This document shows positions 32,142 through 43,724 of a stretch of 64,000 nt of DNA, piece by piece. Position numbers and translations under genes: made by a program. The notes under the pieces were generated by a model. That model was not told the DNA's origin and ran no database searches. It worked only from the letters and a program-made list of their open reading frames with translations. Position 1 is the stretch's first letter; each line of letters opens with the position of its first letter. This DNA comes from Macrothele yani (Eukaryota; Arthropoda; Arachnida; Araneae; Macrothelidae), in NCBI GenBank assembly GCA_039090855.1, contig CM077011.1:41249501-41313500 (forward strand), written 5' to 3'.

Positions 32142-32999
32142 TGCTTAAGGTGGATCCACTTAAACTCTTTGCCTTGTATTTCCAATGGGCAAACTTCTGT
32201 AGCCATTTTCTTCACAATTAACGCGTTTCCAAGGATGACAATTTTAACATCGATAAAAGGAACTTCATATTATAGCTTAGTATACTTAATATTTTCTAAA
32301 ACTTAACCATAATTATATTAAAAATCAATTACTTTTCCTTTGGTGGTGTTGAGACCAGAAAATAGATGGCGCCACATCTACATGTGACTTACAAAATGCT
32401 ATCACGTGCATTTTTTTTTTCATTAATTTTATTAATTTTCGGAATGGAATCAAAATTTGAGTGTAACCATGCGACAGTCTGGAATGTTTAGAATGATTTG
32501 AGCCACTTAGATTAAATGCTCTGATAATACTTTAGCCAAAAATTTCAACAGAATTGTAGATGCTGCTGATTTTTAATTCCGGAATTAACCAGCAAGCTCA
32601 CTCTGCAACATTTTCAGCTAAATTAATGCTGGAATATTTCTTCTAAATGACTCGAATCATTCTAAACATTCCGGACTATCGCATGGATGGACACAAGTGT
32701 TGATTTCAGTCCAAAAATTAATGAAATCACTGAAAAAAATGCGATGTGATAGCATTTAAGTCATGTAGATGTGGCACCATCTACTTTCTCGTCTCAACAC
32801 CACCAAAGGAAAAGTTATTGATTTTTAACATAATTCTGGTTAAATTTTAGAAAATATTAAGTATACTAGGCTATAACATAAAGTTATTTTTATCGACGTT
32901 CAAATTTTCATCCTTGGGAACGCGTTAATTGTGAAGAAAATGGCTACGGAAGTTTGCCCATTGGAAATGCAAGGCAAAGATTTTAGGTGAACCCACCTA
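32142..32999. mobile_element. long inverted-repeat (foldback) element
   Basis: Two arms of about 390 bp (32142-32530 and 32620-32999) are inverted and about 85 percent alike by eye. Landmarks in both arms: TTTGCCTTG, CCAATGGGCAAACTTC, GCCATTTTCTTCACAATTAA, CCTTTGGTGGTGTTGAGAC and GGAATGTTTAGAATGATT. Each outer end is itself a small hairpin (TTTAGGTG with CACCTAAA at right). Frames on both strands are arm sequence and not genes. Confidence 0.8.
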
Positions 33000-33114
33000 A
33001 AGGCAAACGAGAGAACACTAAATTTCTAATGTAGCCAGTAGAAATCTACTACTTCTACAGCGCCGGGTTGAAGCCCACTAGCTGAGTATCAAAATGTCAG
33101 AAGAAGAAGCAGGA

Positions 33115-34002
33115 AGAAAGTGTCACATTTTTTAATGCAAAGCTTGGCATGTGATGACCTCGTATAAATATTTCAGAAATAGCTCCAACGAAGCGTCATA
33201 TTCTTGAATACGAGTTTTAGATTATAGTGACCTTGTGCGAATACTTCAGGAGGAACTCGAAGAAAGAATCACATTCTTGAACACTAAACCTAAAATGTAG
33301 TGACCTCGTACGGATACCTCACAGGATGCTCGGAGAAAGCGTCTCATTCCTGAAATTGGACCTCGAATGTAGTGACTTCGCATTGGGATGTGATAGCCTC
33401 GTGTGAATACCTCATAAGGAGCTCGAAGACAGCGTTATATTTTTGAATGCTAGACCTCGAGTATAGTGACCTCGCGTGAATATTTCAAACGAAGCTAGAA
33501 GAAAGCGCCATACATTTGAGTACTACACCTTGAATGCAGTTACTGCGCGTGAATGCTTCAGACGAAGCTAGAAGAAACGTCACTTTCTTTAATACTAGGC
33601 TTGGAATGTGATGATCTCCTCACAAAACGCTTTAACAAAGAGTCACGTTCTTGAATTGGAATATAGTGACCTCGTGCGAATACCTCAAAAGGAGCTCAAA
33701 AAAAGCAGCACATTCTTGAACACGGAACTTGATATTTAGTGACCTCGGTTAAATACTTTCAGGCGAGGCTCAAAGAAGACGTCTCGTTCTTGGATACTAG
33801 GCTTGAAATGTGGTAACCTCGTGTGAATATATCTGAAAAGCTCAAAAAAAAAAGTTTCCTTTTCTTGAGTACTAGACCTGGGACGTAATGACCTCATGTG
33901 TACCTCATAAGGAGCTCAAAGAAAGCGTCAGACTTTTGAATACTATACATCGAGTGTAGGGACCTCGCGTGAATACTTCAGACGAAGCTAGAAGAAACCG
34001 TC
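33115..34002 (+). repeat. 73-bp satellite, left block
   Basis: About twelve diverged units, period 71-75 bp, with GTGACCTCGTGTGAATACCT, GAGCTCGAAGAAAGCGTCAC and TTCTTGAATACTAGACCT. The array continues at 34218-34375 and 38820-38935 once inserted elements are removed. Confidence 0.85.
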
Positions 34003-34217
34003 CCCGACCCGGTGGAGCAGTGGTCTAAGCGCAGGCTTGTGACTATTCGTCCGAGATGGGTCTTTGTTCGAATCCCGGTGAGGCGTGGATATTGTGTATT
34101 TCTTACGGTGCTGGCTTCATCCCTCTTTCCCTTGGAGTCAGTGGCTTTAAATTAGGGATGGGCGACTTATTATAGATCATTGAGTTGCCCACGGTGGTCG
34201 TTAAACCTAAAAAAGAA
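34003..34217 (+). mobile_element. SINE-A copy 6
   Basis: Full-length, diverged from the young copies. Exact 12-bp duplication GAAGAAACCGTC at 33991-34002 and 34218-34229, inside the 73-bp satellite. Confidence 0.9.
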
Positions 34218-34375
34218 GAAGAAACCGTCACGGTCTTGAATGCTAATTTTGGGAAGTGTTGACCTCGTGAGAATACCTCATAAAGAGTTCCGAGGAAGCG
34301 TTACACGTTTGAAGACTGGAACTAGAGTGTAGTGACCTCACGTGAATTCTTAAGAGAGAAAGGGTCACATCCTTT
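34218..34375 (+). repeat. 73-bp satellite, middle block
   Basis: Two more units between SINE-A copies 6 and 8. Confidence 0.8.
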
Positions 34376-35290
34376 TTCCATCTTTTTGCGTTGTTTAACA
34401 ACCACCATGAGCAGTTCTAAAGGCAACAAACAGTCGGGCATTTTTTATTTGTGTTATTGGTTCCAGGGAAGGGAGAGCAGCAGCGCAACTGAACAAACAC
34501 ATTATCATATCTCATTCAGGGCTCAAACCCGAGCTCATCTCTGACGACTATATAGAAACTAGCGCCTCTGTCCAGCAGTGGCGGCCCGTCAGATGAGGCA
34601 AGTGAGGCGCCGCCTCACCTGAAATTCCGCAGAATGAGAAGTGAAAGAAAAAAACTTCTGGTAGTAACAAAGATATAAGAACTTTGCAGGATAAATGAAA
34701 CACTGAAATCCACATTGTGATTCATGAATTAGGTTAAAGAAAGGCTTTCGAGAAGAGGAATGAATCATTATTTTTGCAAAGCAGCTGCATGTTTTAAGCG
34801 CTTAGAAGCGACCGGCTGGATCGTCTCGATGAGAAGCCGGTTTTGGGAACTGGGGATCAGAGAAGAGCCCTACAGAGTGAACCCCCCACCCCCGCGGTCC
34901 GAGGTCTACCTAAAGAGGTGCCGGACTTCCAGTAAGAGAAAGGAAATTTCTGAGGCGACCCTCCATTTCGCTTAAACTGGAATCGCATCTCTGCTGTTAT
35001 TGGAGAACCCAAGGATTGTGTATCCAATGGGCGCGGGAAAATAAGCAGATGACCTTGGTAAAAAGTGGTTTCACAGGCGATGACGCCGTTCGCCTCTGTA
35101 CGCTTTGAAGTACGATGATTTCTATGTAGCTTTAACTATTCGTCAGAGAGTATTTGAGTCTAACTTTTTGTAGTGTGTTTTCAATCCTCTCTTCTGCGGG
35201 TGTTGGCCAGTTCATAGTAATGTTGAGTTTTTCTTCTTTTTTATTTTGTTATTGTTACTAAACAGCATATTTTGATTTTGGTTGGAAAAT

Positions 35291-37462
35291 ATGAATGGCC
35301 CAACAAACGACGTGATTTGTGTTCTGGAAGAAATTCCTTTTAAACACTGGAAAGATTATGATAAAAGGGATGTTCTCATATCTGGAAGACTGACACCTAT
35401 AATAAGTTCAATATCTAAAGATAAGAAGTGCGGCAAATCGTTTAGGTCTTTCAATAAATCATGGAACGAGATTTTTCCCTGGCTTTCTGGTAGCTATTAC
35501 AAGCAAACTCTCTTTTGCTGACCATGTTTACTTTTGAGCAATAAGAAAAATGTGTGGAATACAACGGGTTATTTTGATCTAAAAACTTTTCTCGTAGTGC
35601 AAAATTGCACGAAAGCTCTAAAGAGCATAGAACTAACCACGTAGGTCTAAAACGAATGGAAAAAAACATAAACACTATTTCTGATATGCTCAAAGAAAAT
35701 GCTGCTCTTCATAAAGTCAAGTTTAATGAAAAGGTCAGACTAAATAGGCTTTTTATGGAACATATAATCGATTTAGTTGTCGTTCTAAGCAAGCAAGAAC
35801 TGCCTTTTCGAGGACATGATGAATATATTTCCTCATTAAATAAAGGTAATTTCAAGGAGATGTTACATTTGTTACTTCGTAGGAGCACCCCAGCATTAAA
35901 AGCACATTTTGAAGAAATACGAAGCTTATTTTCTGGACAATCTAAAACGATACAGAATGATTTAATGGAGTGTATTCATGAATATATAAACGAATGTGTT
36001 AAAAGCGAAATTAATGAGTCAGAATTTTTTTCAGTGCAAGTTGATGATACAACTGATATTACTCAAAAATCACAGTGTTCAATAATTGTCAGATACATAT
36101 TGGACTCAAATTGTGAAGTAGTTGAGCGCTTCCTTGGTTTTTATGATATCAGCACTGACAGGACTGCTGTGGCACTGTATGATCTGCTAGCATCGGTTTT
36201 GGAGGAGTTTGATTTTAAATCAAATTTAGTAGGAGAGTGTTATGATGGTGCAAGCGTTATGGCTGGAGAGTTGAGCGGTCTGCAGAAAAGAGTCAAGCTA
36301 GAAGCCCCGCAAGCTTTGTTTACCCAGTGTTTCGCCCACCGCCTTAACCTTGTCCTACAACAGGGGTGCAAAAGTATTGTAAAATGTCGCATATATTTCG
36401 CAACTGTATCCAGCATGCCCTCATTTTTTCATAAGTCTGCCAAGAGAACCCACGTAGCAGATTCAGTTGTTGGGAAACGGATTCCTCAAATAGCGGAAAA
36501 CACGTTGGGCATCACGTTCGCAAATTTTGTGTTTAATTGTGAGCGAATGGGGCAAACTAAATAATGTGTTTGAAAACATTATGAATGACCCGGAATCAAC
36601 GTCAGAATCAATCAACGGAGCCATAGGATATTTGAAAAATTTCACTGATTTTGAATTTGCTTTTTTATCACTGATTTTTGATGACATTTTTGGAATTACG
36701 GATGTACTGTTTGATGTTTTACAAAAAAAGACTTTAGATATCAGTTATTGCCAAAGACAAATTAAACAATGTTGCGAACGAATAAATAAGAAAAGGAATG
36801 TAACCACTTACTTGAAACATTTCAGTGAAGCAATTAGTTTGAATGGAGGTCCTAAATGTCGCCAAAAGAAACATTTGATTAAAGAAGTGGAAAACTATTA
36901 CAAAATTTTGTTTTACGAAATCGTTGACAGCATAATAGTCCAAATAAATACCAGATTTGAAGATATGGGAAAGCTCGAGTTTCTGCAGCTAGTTGACAGC
37001 TCAAAATACCATAGTTATTCAGAGTCATTTCCATCCAGTGCCCTTAACACTCTCAAGAAAATTTATCCAAACATTTTTACAGACACACAACGACTAAAAA
37101 ACGAATTAGATTTTTTATATAATGATCACAACTTCAGGGAACTCAGTTTTCAGAAAACCTTGAAAACAATGAAAGAAAACGAGCTGAAAGATGTGTTACC
37201 AGAAGCCTACAAATTATTTTCTCTTGTATTGACACTGGCGTCAACAAGTTCTTCTGCTGAAAGGAGTTTTTTCTTGACTGAAGAGAATTAAGACTTACCT
37301 CCGTAATACAACGGCACAAGATCGTTGTCTTCACTCGCTAAAATTTCAATCGAGAAAGAATTGCTGAACCATCTAATGTCCACTTAACCATTTTATGATC
37401 TGAACATAGACAAATTTGCAGCCAAAAAGAATCGCAGAATCGAACTTATTTATAAAACATAA
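35291..37462 (+). pseudogene. hAT-1 transposase (ZMYM1-like, TTF zinc finger, DUF4371-like)
   Basis: Start ATG at 35291. TTF-type zinc finger region: FRSFNKSWNEIFPWLSG, then LFC, a TGA at 35519-35521 where Trp is usual, and PCLLLS. A frame change near 35585 leads into the long frame to 36564 with NDLMECIHEYI, FFSVQVDDTTDITQ (first catalytic Asp region), GECYDGASVM and FTQCFAHRLNLVLQ. A second frame change near 36530 leads to the frame ending at 37291. The C-terminal hAT dimerisation region SSSAERSF is followed by a third shift into LKRIKTYLRNTTAQDR and KNRRIELIYKT, stop near 37462. Four lesions, so inactive; it cuts and pastes DNA in working relatives. Confidence 0.85.
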
Positions 37463-37924
37463 ACTGAAAGCATTCTGTTCGAGACCAAAGCAAATTAATA
37501 TCGTATTCCTCTGTTTTTAATTCCAGGTTTAAATTATTTAATACTTTTTTATATAGAAATGTGCTTCCTTAGCTTGACTTCTCCTGTACATAGTTATCAC
37601 GAGCCTGGACTTCAGTTTGTGACCCGTGCTAAATGCACCTTCACTAATATGCCAATCGAACTGTGACTTTTATTCAAGCTCAAGAAACACTTCGTGAGAA
37701 AAAATTCTATTCAAATGATTTACTTTGAATTTTTTAAGAAGTGGATCTCCGACTGGCATTGAGATGTGAGTGACGCATTGACTAGCTAAAGAAACCGCGC
37801 AAATTGCGTATTTTCGCTCAAGTGTATTACATAAAAGAATACTGGTGAAATATTTCTTTCTTTGTTGTAAAATTATCGAATAATTGTTTTCATAAAAATA
37901 TTGTTGCAAAAGTAGCGTATATTA

Positions 37925-37965
37925 CACACATACACACACACACATATATATAGAGAGAGGTATAT
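37925..37965. repeat. CA/TA/GA microsatellite
   Basis: CACACATACACACACACA followed by short TA and GA runs, in the 3' non-coding part of hAT-1. Confidence 0.85.
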
Positions 37966-38819
37966 GTACATTTTTCCTCTAAAATTTTTGGATTTTTCGT
38001 GAAGAAAGACTCCCCACGCCGTGTTTCATATATTTCTATAATTTTACTCCATTACTGTTGAATAATATTTGCATATAAGGGCTAAATGGCATGGGATGGA
38101 GCCCTAAGGGGTGTGGTTTACAGCTGTTTATAACAAGGCGCCGCCTACCCTGGACCAATGGCTTAACGAAACTTCCGAATCTCAGCGGATTTTAATGATT
38201 CAGCCGACTCGAACCCAGGACTTCAAAGATATCCAATGGGTGATACTGCCTTTGACATGAAACTTTTTGAAGGGGGGGATCTGCACTTCTGCTGTATAAC
38301 TGTGTATAAGTACATATAAAAATTTGGGGGGGGGGGGAGCTTCGACAAATATTTTTCTATTGGTACGTACGCACATCGTGAACATTAATACAAAACGAAA
38401 GCTAATTTAATAAAATGAAGAAAATGCACGAAATTATAGTTGTTTTAATAAACATTTAATAAAGCAACTTCTTTGGCCGCTTTGCTTTACTTTCTCTTCT
38501 ATTATCATAAAATTACATTGCTTTCCGAGTTATGTAAAAATCAGTGAATTTAAATAGGGAAATTATCTATAAAACGTACTTAGAAAAAGCTAACTGTCTC
38601 GCCTAATAAGGGGTGCAAACCACGAACCCGCCCCCCCCCAGGCTACGCCACTGATATATATATATATTCGTATAACGTTATACGAATTTATATATTTTTC
38701 AATAACATATGTTTTACTGTTTTACATTTACATCAAGACCGTTCGCCTCACCAGCACTTTTACACCACGAGCCGCCACTGCTGTCCAGTGCCACCACGGC
38801 AACTGTCACATTGCCTCTG

Positions 38820-38935
38820 GAATGTCGTGACCTCGTAAAAATACTTCAGAGCAAGGTAAAAGAAAGCGTCACGCTCTTGTACACTAGGCTTAGAATATGG
38901 TAACTTCGAGCGCATACTTCGGTTAAATCGTGAAG
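38820..38935 (+). repeat. 73-bp satellite, right block
   Basis: One and a half units with GTGACCTCGTAAAAATACTT; continues the array cut at 34375. Confidence 0.75.
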
Positions 38936-39408
38936 TGCATCTTTGTCGTTTTCTGCATCAGATCTGGCATGCAAGAAAGCCCAAAATAGAAAACTGTTAG
39001 TGAAATGGATTCTAATTAAGAGGGCTTTACTTCACTAGCCAAACTTTTAAACCAAGTCCATGTTTGATCAGAATTTTGGGACCGAACGTAACTTTCGTTC
39101 TGTAACGTGTATCTCCAACGTAACCTTCCTTTTGAGTTTCTCTTCTTATCTAAATTTTGTTATTTTTTAGATGTTCTCCTACTGAACGGCTCATCGCTTT
39201 CCCGAATTTCCATATGCGTTTTGGCAACACTGACAGTGAGTCAAAGTGTAAATAAAACGTCGTCCAAAGAAAAAGCAGAGTGGAGTGGTGTAAAGATTGT
39301 TACGAGCGTAGAGATTGTACAGAGTGTTGATATTACTGTCAGATTATTTAATTATTGCTACTGTTAAATGCATACTATAAACGTGTATCTGCGGCTGCAT
39401 ACTATTGA
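38936..39408 (+). other. spacer with dispersed repeat D copy 2
   Basis: About 39110-39360 is a diverged copy of the repeat at 16845 (TTCCTTTTGAGTTTCTCTTC, GTTTTGGCAACACTGACAG). The rest is unassigned. Confidence 0.4.
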
Positions 39409-39554
39409 TGTAATATAAGCTGACCAGATGTCCTGAATTCTTGAGGACAGTCCTCGAATTTCGTTTACTGTCTCCAAAAACGTCTGATGCCTTTGGGGAT
39501 ACAAAATGTCCTCGAATTTTAATTTTTTTGTCCTCAAATGTCCTGTGACGTACT

Positions 39555-39774
39555 TTTTTTTTTTTTATTGGAGGTTTAACGACCACCGTGAGCAACTCAA
39601 TGGGCTATAAGCAGTCGCCCGTCCCTAATTTAGGGTCACTGGTTCCAGGGAAGGGAGAGAGCCAGTGCCGTAAGACAAACACAACATCCATGCCTGACCG
39701 GGATTCGAAACCCGGACCTATTACGGACGAATGATCAGAGGCCAGCGCCTTAGACCACTGCGCCACCGGGGCGG
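39555..39774 (-). mobile_element. SINE-A copy 7
   Basis: Full-length, close to copies 1 and 3. Exact 13-bp duplication CCTGTGACGTACT at 39542-39554 and 39775-39787. Its target is the start of the tRNA-bearing relic that follows. Confidence 0.9.
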
Positions 39775-39776
39775 CC

Positions 39777-39900
39777 TGTGACGTACTACAGAGGTGGAAA
39801 CATGTGTCAAGACGACAAATCTGCAGCGAGACATTCTGTCCGCGTAGCTCAGTTGGGAGAGCGACTTACTCCGGTGTGAGGCGACACGAACCAACTTGTG
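39777..39900 (+). repeat. tRNA-bearing LTR/SINE relic, subfamily 2
   Basis: GTGACGTACTACAGAGGTGG, then GTCCGCGTAGCTCAGTTGGG at 39839. The T-arm is lost after ACACGAACC. Older than SINE-A copy 7. Confidence 0.6.
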
Positions 39901-40183
39901 TTTCCACAGTTTTCAAATTTAGAATTTATCACTGGGTTTCTACGTTTCTAATGAAAAATATTATCAAAAGTAATTTCGTTGTATCAGTCCGTTGACCTAT
40001 AGCAAGAATTACGCATCTGTCTCGTACTACATGTTTATTAGGTGCTCCAAAGGTGGCATCAGCCAGAACGAGTGGCATCTGGCATCAGTTTCGAAGTGGA
40101 ACATTAGTGACTAAATTACTCTGATGAATGCTGTGTGAAGTGCTTCCTTTGGAATTTGGATTATTATTCAGTAGTTTTACACA

Positions 40184-41356
40184 ATGCCAAAACGTAAGTG
40201 TAGTTTCAATGATACTTTAAAAAAAGAGTTCCCGTTCATAAAAGCGTCTGCTTCGGAGCATAATGTATTTTGTAGTATTTGCTCAACAGAGTTTTCAAAT
40301 TCTAGTGAGAGAAAATAGCATATAGCATCTCATGTAAAATCTGAGAGACACAAAGAGGCCCTGAGATGTGCAGCAAGTAATACGTCAGTAACGTCGTTCA
40401 TGCGTAGCTGTAGTATAAGCGATAAAAATGCAAAATTGGCAGTAGCTGAAGGTGTTTTTGCGTTTCGTAATATCAAGCACAGTCATAGCTTTCGTTCAAT
40501 GGACTACACATCTAAAGTTATGAAGAAAGTTCATGATCCAGCATTTTCATGTGCAAGGACAAAAACATTGGTGATAATTGAAAATGTATTTTCTCAGTGG
40601 TCAAAGGATGTATTCAGAACTGAACTTCGTAGAGCAAATTACATCTCAATCTATTGTGATGCATCAAACCATGGATACATAAAAGTATTTCCGATGTTGG
40701 TGTGATATTTTGATGTTCAAGAAGGCATATGTGCAAAACTTTTGGAGCTAAAAAGTGAGAGAGGGGAAACCTCTGAAATAATTACAAATTATGTGCTGAC
40801 TGCACTTTAGGAAGATGATCTTGTAGGTAAAATTTTAGGCTTATGCGCTGATAATACAAACACAGATTTTAGTGGTGTATCTCGAAAAGGTACCATCAAT
40901 GTATTCCACAGATTACAAGCAGCAATACAGCACAACATTGTTAGAATTGGGTGAGCTGCACACATTGTAAACAATACCATACAAACAGCAGTTGATAATC
41001 TTCCTACAGATATTGAAGCTATTTTGGTGAAATTTTATTCACATTTGCACATATATACTTTTCGTATTGAAACTTTGAAGGATTTTTGCAATTTAGTATC
41101 AACTGAATATCAACAAGTTCTGGGCCATTCTAAACCCAGATGGCTTGCTCTATTTCCTACTGTAGAACGATTGGTAGAGATGTTTGTTCCTCTGAAAGCA
41201 TACTTTCTTGCACAGAGTAAATGCCCCATGCCTTTAAAATCACTTTTTAGAAATGATTCTGCAGAACTGTGGTTACGGTTCATCCACAAGCAAGCTTCTC
41301 TGTTTCATTTTTATACAAGTGGAGGGGAAGGAAATTACTATTTTCGAAGTTGCTAG
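40184..41356 (+). pseudogene. hAT-2 transposase, N-terminal and central part
   Basis: One continuous frame from ATG 40184 (MPKRKCSFNDTLKKEFPF). BED-like finger: FCSICSTEF then HIASHVKSERHKEA. Central hAT region: NYISIYCDASNHGYIK (first catalytic Asp area), GLCADNTNTDFSG and a worn AHIVNNTIQ. KPRWLALFPTVERLVEM follows. Four in-frame stops (near 40318, at 40703, near 40808 and at 40951) and no frameshift up to 41356. Then the solo LTR-like piece cuts the gene; C-terminal remnants lie at 41535-43070 in mixed frames. Confidence 0.75.
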
Positions 41357-41368
41357 TATTTTAACTGA

Positions 41369-41531
41369 TATAACGAAGTAAATTTCTCCTTCATTTTTGT
41401 CCACGCCGGGGCTCGAACCCGGGTCCCCTCATTCCGGAATAAGTCACTCTACCAACTGAGCTACGCGGACGTTCGTTCTGACTGCTATCTGCCTTTATGT
41501 CGTGTGCGTCCTGCTGGGCAGGCACGTCACA
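41369..41531 (-). repeat. solo TRIM-type LTR with tRNA-like sequence
   Basis: Minus-strand match to the TRIM LTRs, including ACGCACACGACATAAAGGCA and the end TTACTTCGTTATA; the first about 18 bases are missing or changed (starts TGTGACGTG). The tRNA-like part 41399-41470 is the best preserved: a 7-bp acceptor stem and perfect 5-bp T-stem CCGGG/CCCGG. No target duplication seen. Confidence 0.75.
41399..41470 (-). tRNA. tRNA-like sequence in solo LTR (Arg-CCG-like loop)
   Basis: 72 nt, GTCCGCG with CGTGGAC, D-arm GCTCAGTTGGTAGAGT, loop TTCCGGA, T-arm GGGTTCGAGCC. The anticodon stem again pairs only with a one-base shift, a shared trait that marks a common tRNA-derived ancestor. Confidence 0.5.
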
Positions 41532-41591
41532 ATGGTTAGTTGGAAAGTTCGAAGCTAGGTTAGCTGACAAGTTTGTTCCTTTGGATGTCAG

Positions 41592-42345
41592 CAGACTATT
41601 CTATGGATCTGACAGAGAGGCTGGAAGTAATGGATGAAATTCTATCATTTTATTCTATGAATCTGAAAGGGAGGCTGAAATAATGGATGAAATTCTATCA
41701 TTTTATTCTATGGATCTGAAAGGGAGGCTGAAATAATGGATGAAATTCTATCATTTTATTCCATGGATCTGAAAGGAAGGCTGAAATAACGGATGAAATT
41801 CTGTCATTTTATTCCATGGATCTGAAAGGAAGGCTGAAATAATGGATGAAATTCTATCATTTTATTCTATGGATCTGAAAGGGAGGCTGAAATAACGGAT
41901 GAAATTCTATCATTTTATTCTATGGATCTGAAAGGGAGGCTGAAATAATTTATGAAATTCTATCATTTTATTCTATGGATCTGAAAGGGAGGCTGAAATA
42001 ATGGATGAAATCCTATCATTTTATTCTATGGGTCTGAAAGGGAGGCTGAAATAATCGATGAAATTCTATCATTTTATTCTATGGATCTGAAAGGGAGGCT
42101 GAAATAATCGATGAAATTCTATCATTTTATTCCATGGATCTGAAAGGAAGGCTGAAATGATGGATGAAATTCTATCATTTTATTCTATGGATCTGAAAGG
42201 GAGGCTGAAATAATGGATGAAATCCTATCATTTTATTCTATGGATCTGAAAGGTAGGCTGAAATAATGGATGAAATTCTATCATTTTATTCTATGGATCT
42301 GAAAGGGAGGCTGAAATAACGGATGGAATTCTATCATTTTATGTT
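41592..42345 (+). repeat. 53-bp satellite inside hAT-2 transposase
   Basis: About fourteen units, period 53 bp, containing TCTATGGATCTGAAAGGGAG, GCTGAAATAATGGATG and AAATTCTATCATTTTATT. A single unit reads as transposase (EREAEIMDEILSFYS), so the array grew from coding sequence. 53 is not a multiple of 3, so the frame is lost from unit to unit. Confidence 0.9.
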
Positions 42346-42439
42346 ACCACTGTAGAATATCTGAAAAAAATGGATAGTACCATTTGAGGACTTTACGATG
42401 TTTTCTTGGTTAACACTAAAGAAATTACCAACCTGAGAA

Positions 42440-42645
42440 GGTAAAAAGCTGTTTGCTGTACATCTTCAAAAAATATCCCGAACATTAAAATTGATGAGAC
42501 TCTGATGTATGATGAATACACATATATGAAAACGTTTGCTGATGTAAAAAGCTGTTTGCTGTACATCTTCAAAATATCCCGAACATTAAAATTGATGAGA
42601 CTCTGATGTATGATGAATACACATATATGAAAACTTTTGCTGATG
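42440..42645 (+). repeat. about 100-bp tandem duplication in hAT-2
   Basis: Two adjacent copies with AAAAGCTGTTTGCTGTACAT and GATGTATGATGAATACACAT. A second, smaller tandem gain in the same dead gene. Confidence 0.85.
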
Positions 42646-43229
42646 AAGTAAAAATCTCTAGATGCAATAACGACAACATTCATCTTGGTAAACGTTGGAC
42701 TGAAATATTTTCCCATTTCAAGAAATATTATGTACCTTTTATGGATCTATTCAAGTTAGTAGAAGTCGTATTGTGTTTACCAAGTCCATATTGAAGGCCG
42801 CATTGAAGGCCGTGCTTATTGTAAAAACAAATTTTGACTGCACTTGTGCAGAATTATACCAAAAACTTTTAGAAAATGAGAACATTCTGCAGACAATTCA
42901 TTCTTCTGAAAAATATAAGGATTACGCAACTTGCTCTTAATTTAGCAAGTGTACTTCAGGTAAAGTATTTCACTCTCGCTGAGTATGTTCTCTTAATTCC
43001 AGCTCTGCCTTATGGTACAAATTTACAACATTTTACAAGGCATATACTTTTAAAACATATTTTCATATGAAATATTAAACTTTCACAAAACAATAAAGTC
43101 TTATGACAAAATGTATTGCATATGTAGTCTGAATATACGTGTGTCCCCAAATGACTTGCCGATTCGGGGACATCGCACTATTTTGTCCACGAATCAGTGT
43201 TCCAAAATCTGGTCACCTTAATGTAATAT

Positions 43230-43720
43230 CAAGTTCCACACCAGTATGACTTCTGGAAGAAATAAAACAAGTTGCAGCTGTTACTTACGTCGATCATTTC
43301 TATGACCCCTTGCTTTTATTCACTTAACTAGATTTAGTTGCTTAAATGTTCAAGAAGTCCATCATCAAAATAACTAAAAATCCGTCTTCAAAATAACTAA
43401 AACACTACAGTTCCTTGAGTGCAGGAAACAAGTAATTGTCTCCCTAAAGTATTTGCACTCCGGGGCATCTGAAACGGTTGTTCTGGTACAAGAGTTCTTA
43501 CACTTTCTTTGGTTATGTTCCATTGTCTCGGGAACAGGGGCCTAGTCAGGGAGGGGTTTTGAAAGTTTAAACCGTTCCCGAAATGTTTATAATGTCTTAA
43601 AATCACATAATTGATAAATGTTTGCTAGAAAATCGACAGAGCTCTTTATTTTACACGCGCACGTCCAGTCATCAGAACCGGTGTCCCCGCATGATGATTT
43701 TCTTTGATAATGATTCTGTC
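43230..43720. other. unassigned spacer
   Basis: No recognised gene or repeat between hAT-2 and the Gypsy element. Confidence 0.4.
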
Positions 43721-43724
43721 ACGT

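Larger units (their letters stand above)
34576..38780 (+). mobile_element. hAT-1 element, ZMYM type
   Basis: Perfect 10-bp inverted ends CAGTGGCGGC (34576-34585 and its complement at 38771-38780) and an exact 8-bp duplication CTGTCCAG (34568-34575, 38781-38788), the hAT signature. At 4205 bp it has room for a full transposase, which is present but broken. G-run at 38320-38335 and C-run at 38628-38640 are inside it. Confidence 0.95.
34376..38803 (-). mobile_element. SINE-A copy 8, split by hAT-1
   Basis: Tail side at 34376-34575 and head side at 38781-38803 join into one worn SINE when hAT-1 is removed. Imperfect duplication around GTCACAT on both outer sides. Old. Confidence 0.65.
39417..43221 (+). 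mobile_element. hAT-2 element, BED type
   Basis: Inverted ends AAGCTGACCAG and the complement of AAGGTGACCAG, with TGTAATAT at 39409-39416 and 43222-43229 as 8-bp duplication (border bases uncertain by one or two). It hosts SINE-A copy 7, a tRNA-bearing relic, a solo LTR-like piece and a 53-bp satellite. Confidence 0.75.

Noticed and set aside
32097..32306. Gene in the foldback element
   Set aside because: The same frame appears inverted in the other arm; it is arm sequence.
38626..38655. A second hAT end (GCCACTG next to a C-run) inside hAT-1
   Set aside because: No matching left end or 8-bp duplication could be found, so it was not called as an element.
41592..42345. 18-codon protein repeat in hAT-2
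   Set aside because: One unit reads well, but the period is 53 bp, so the frame changes each unit.
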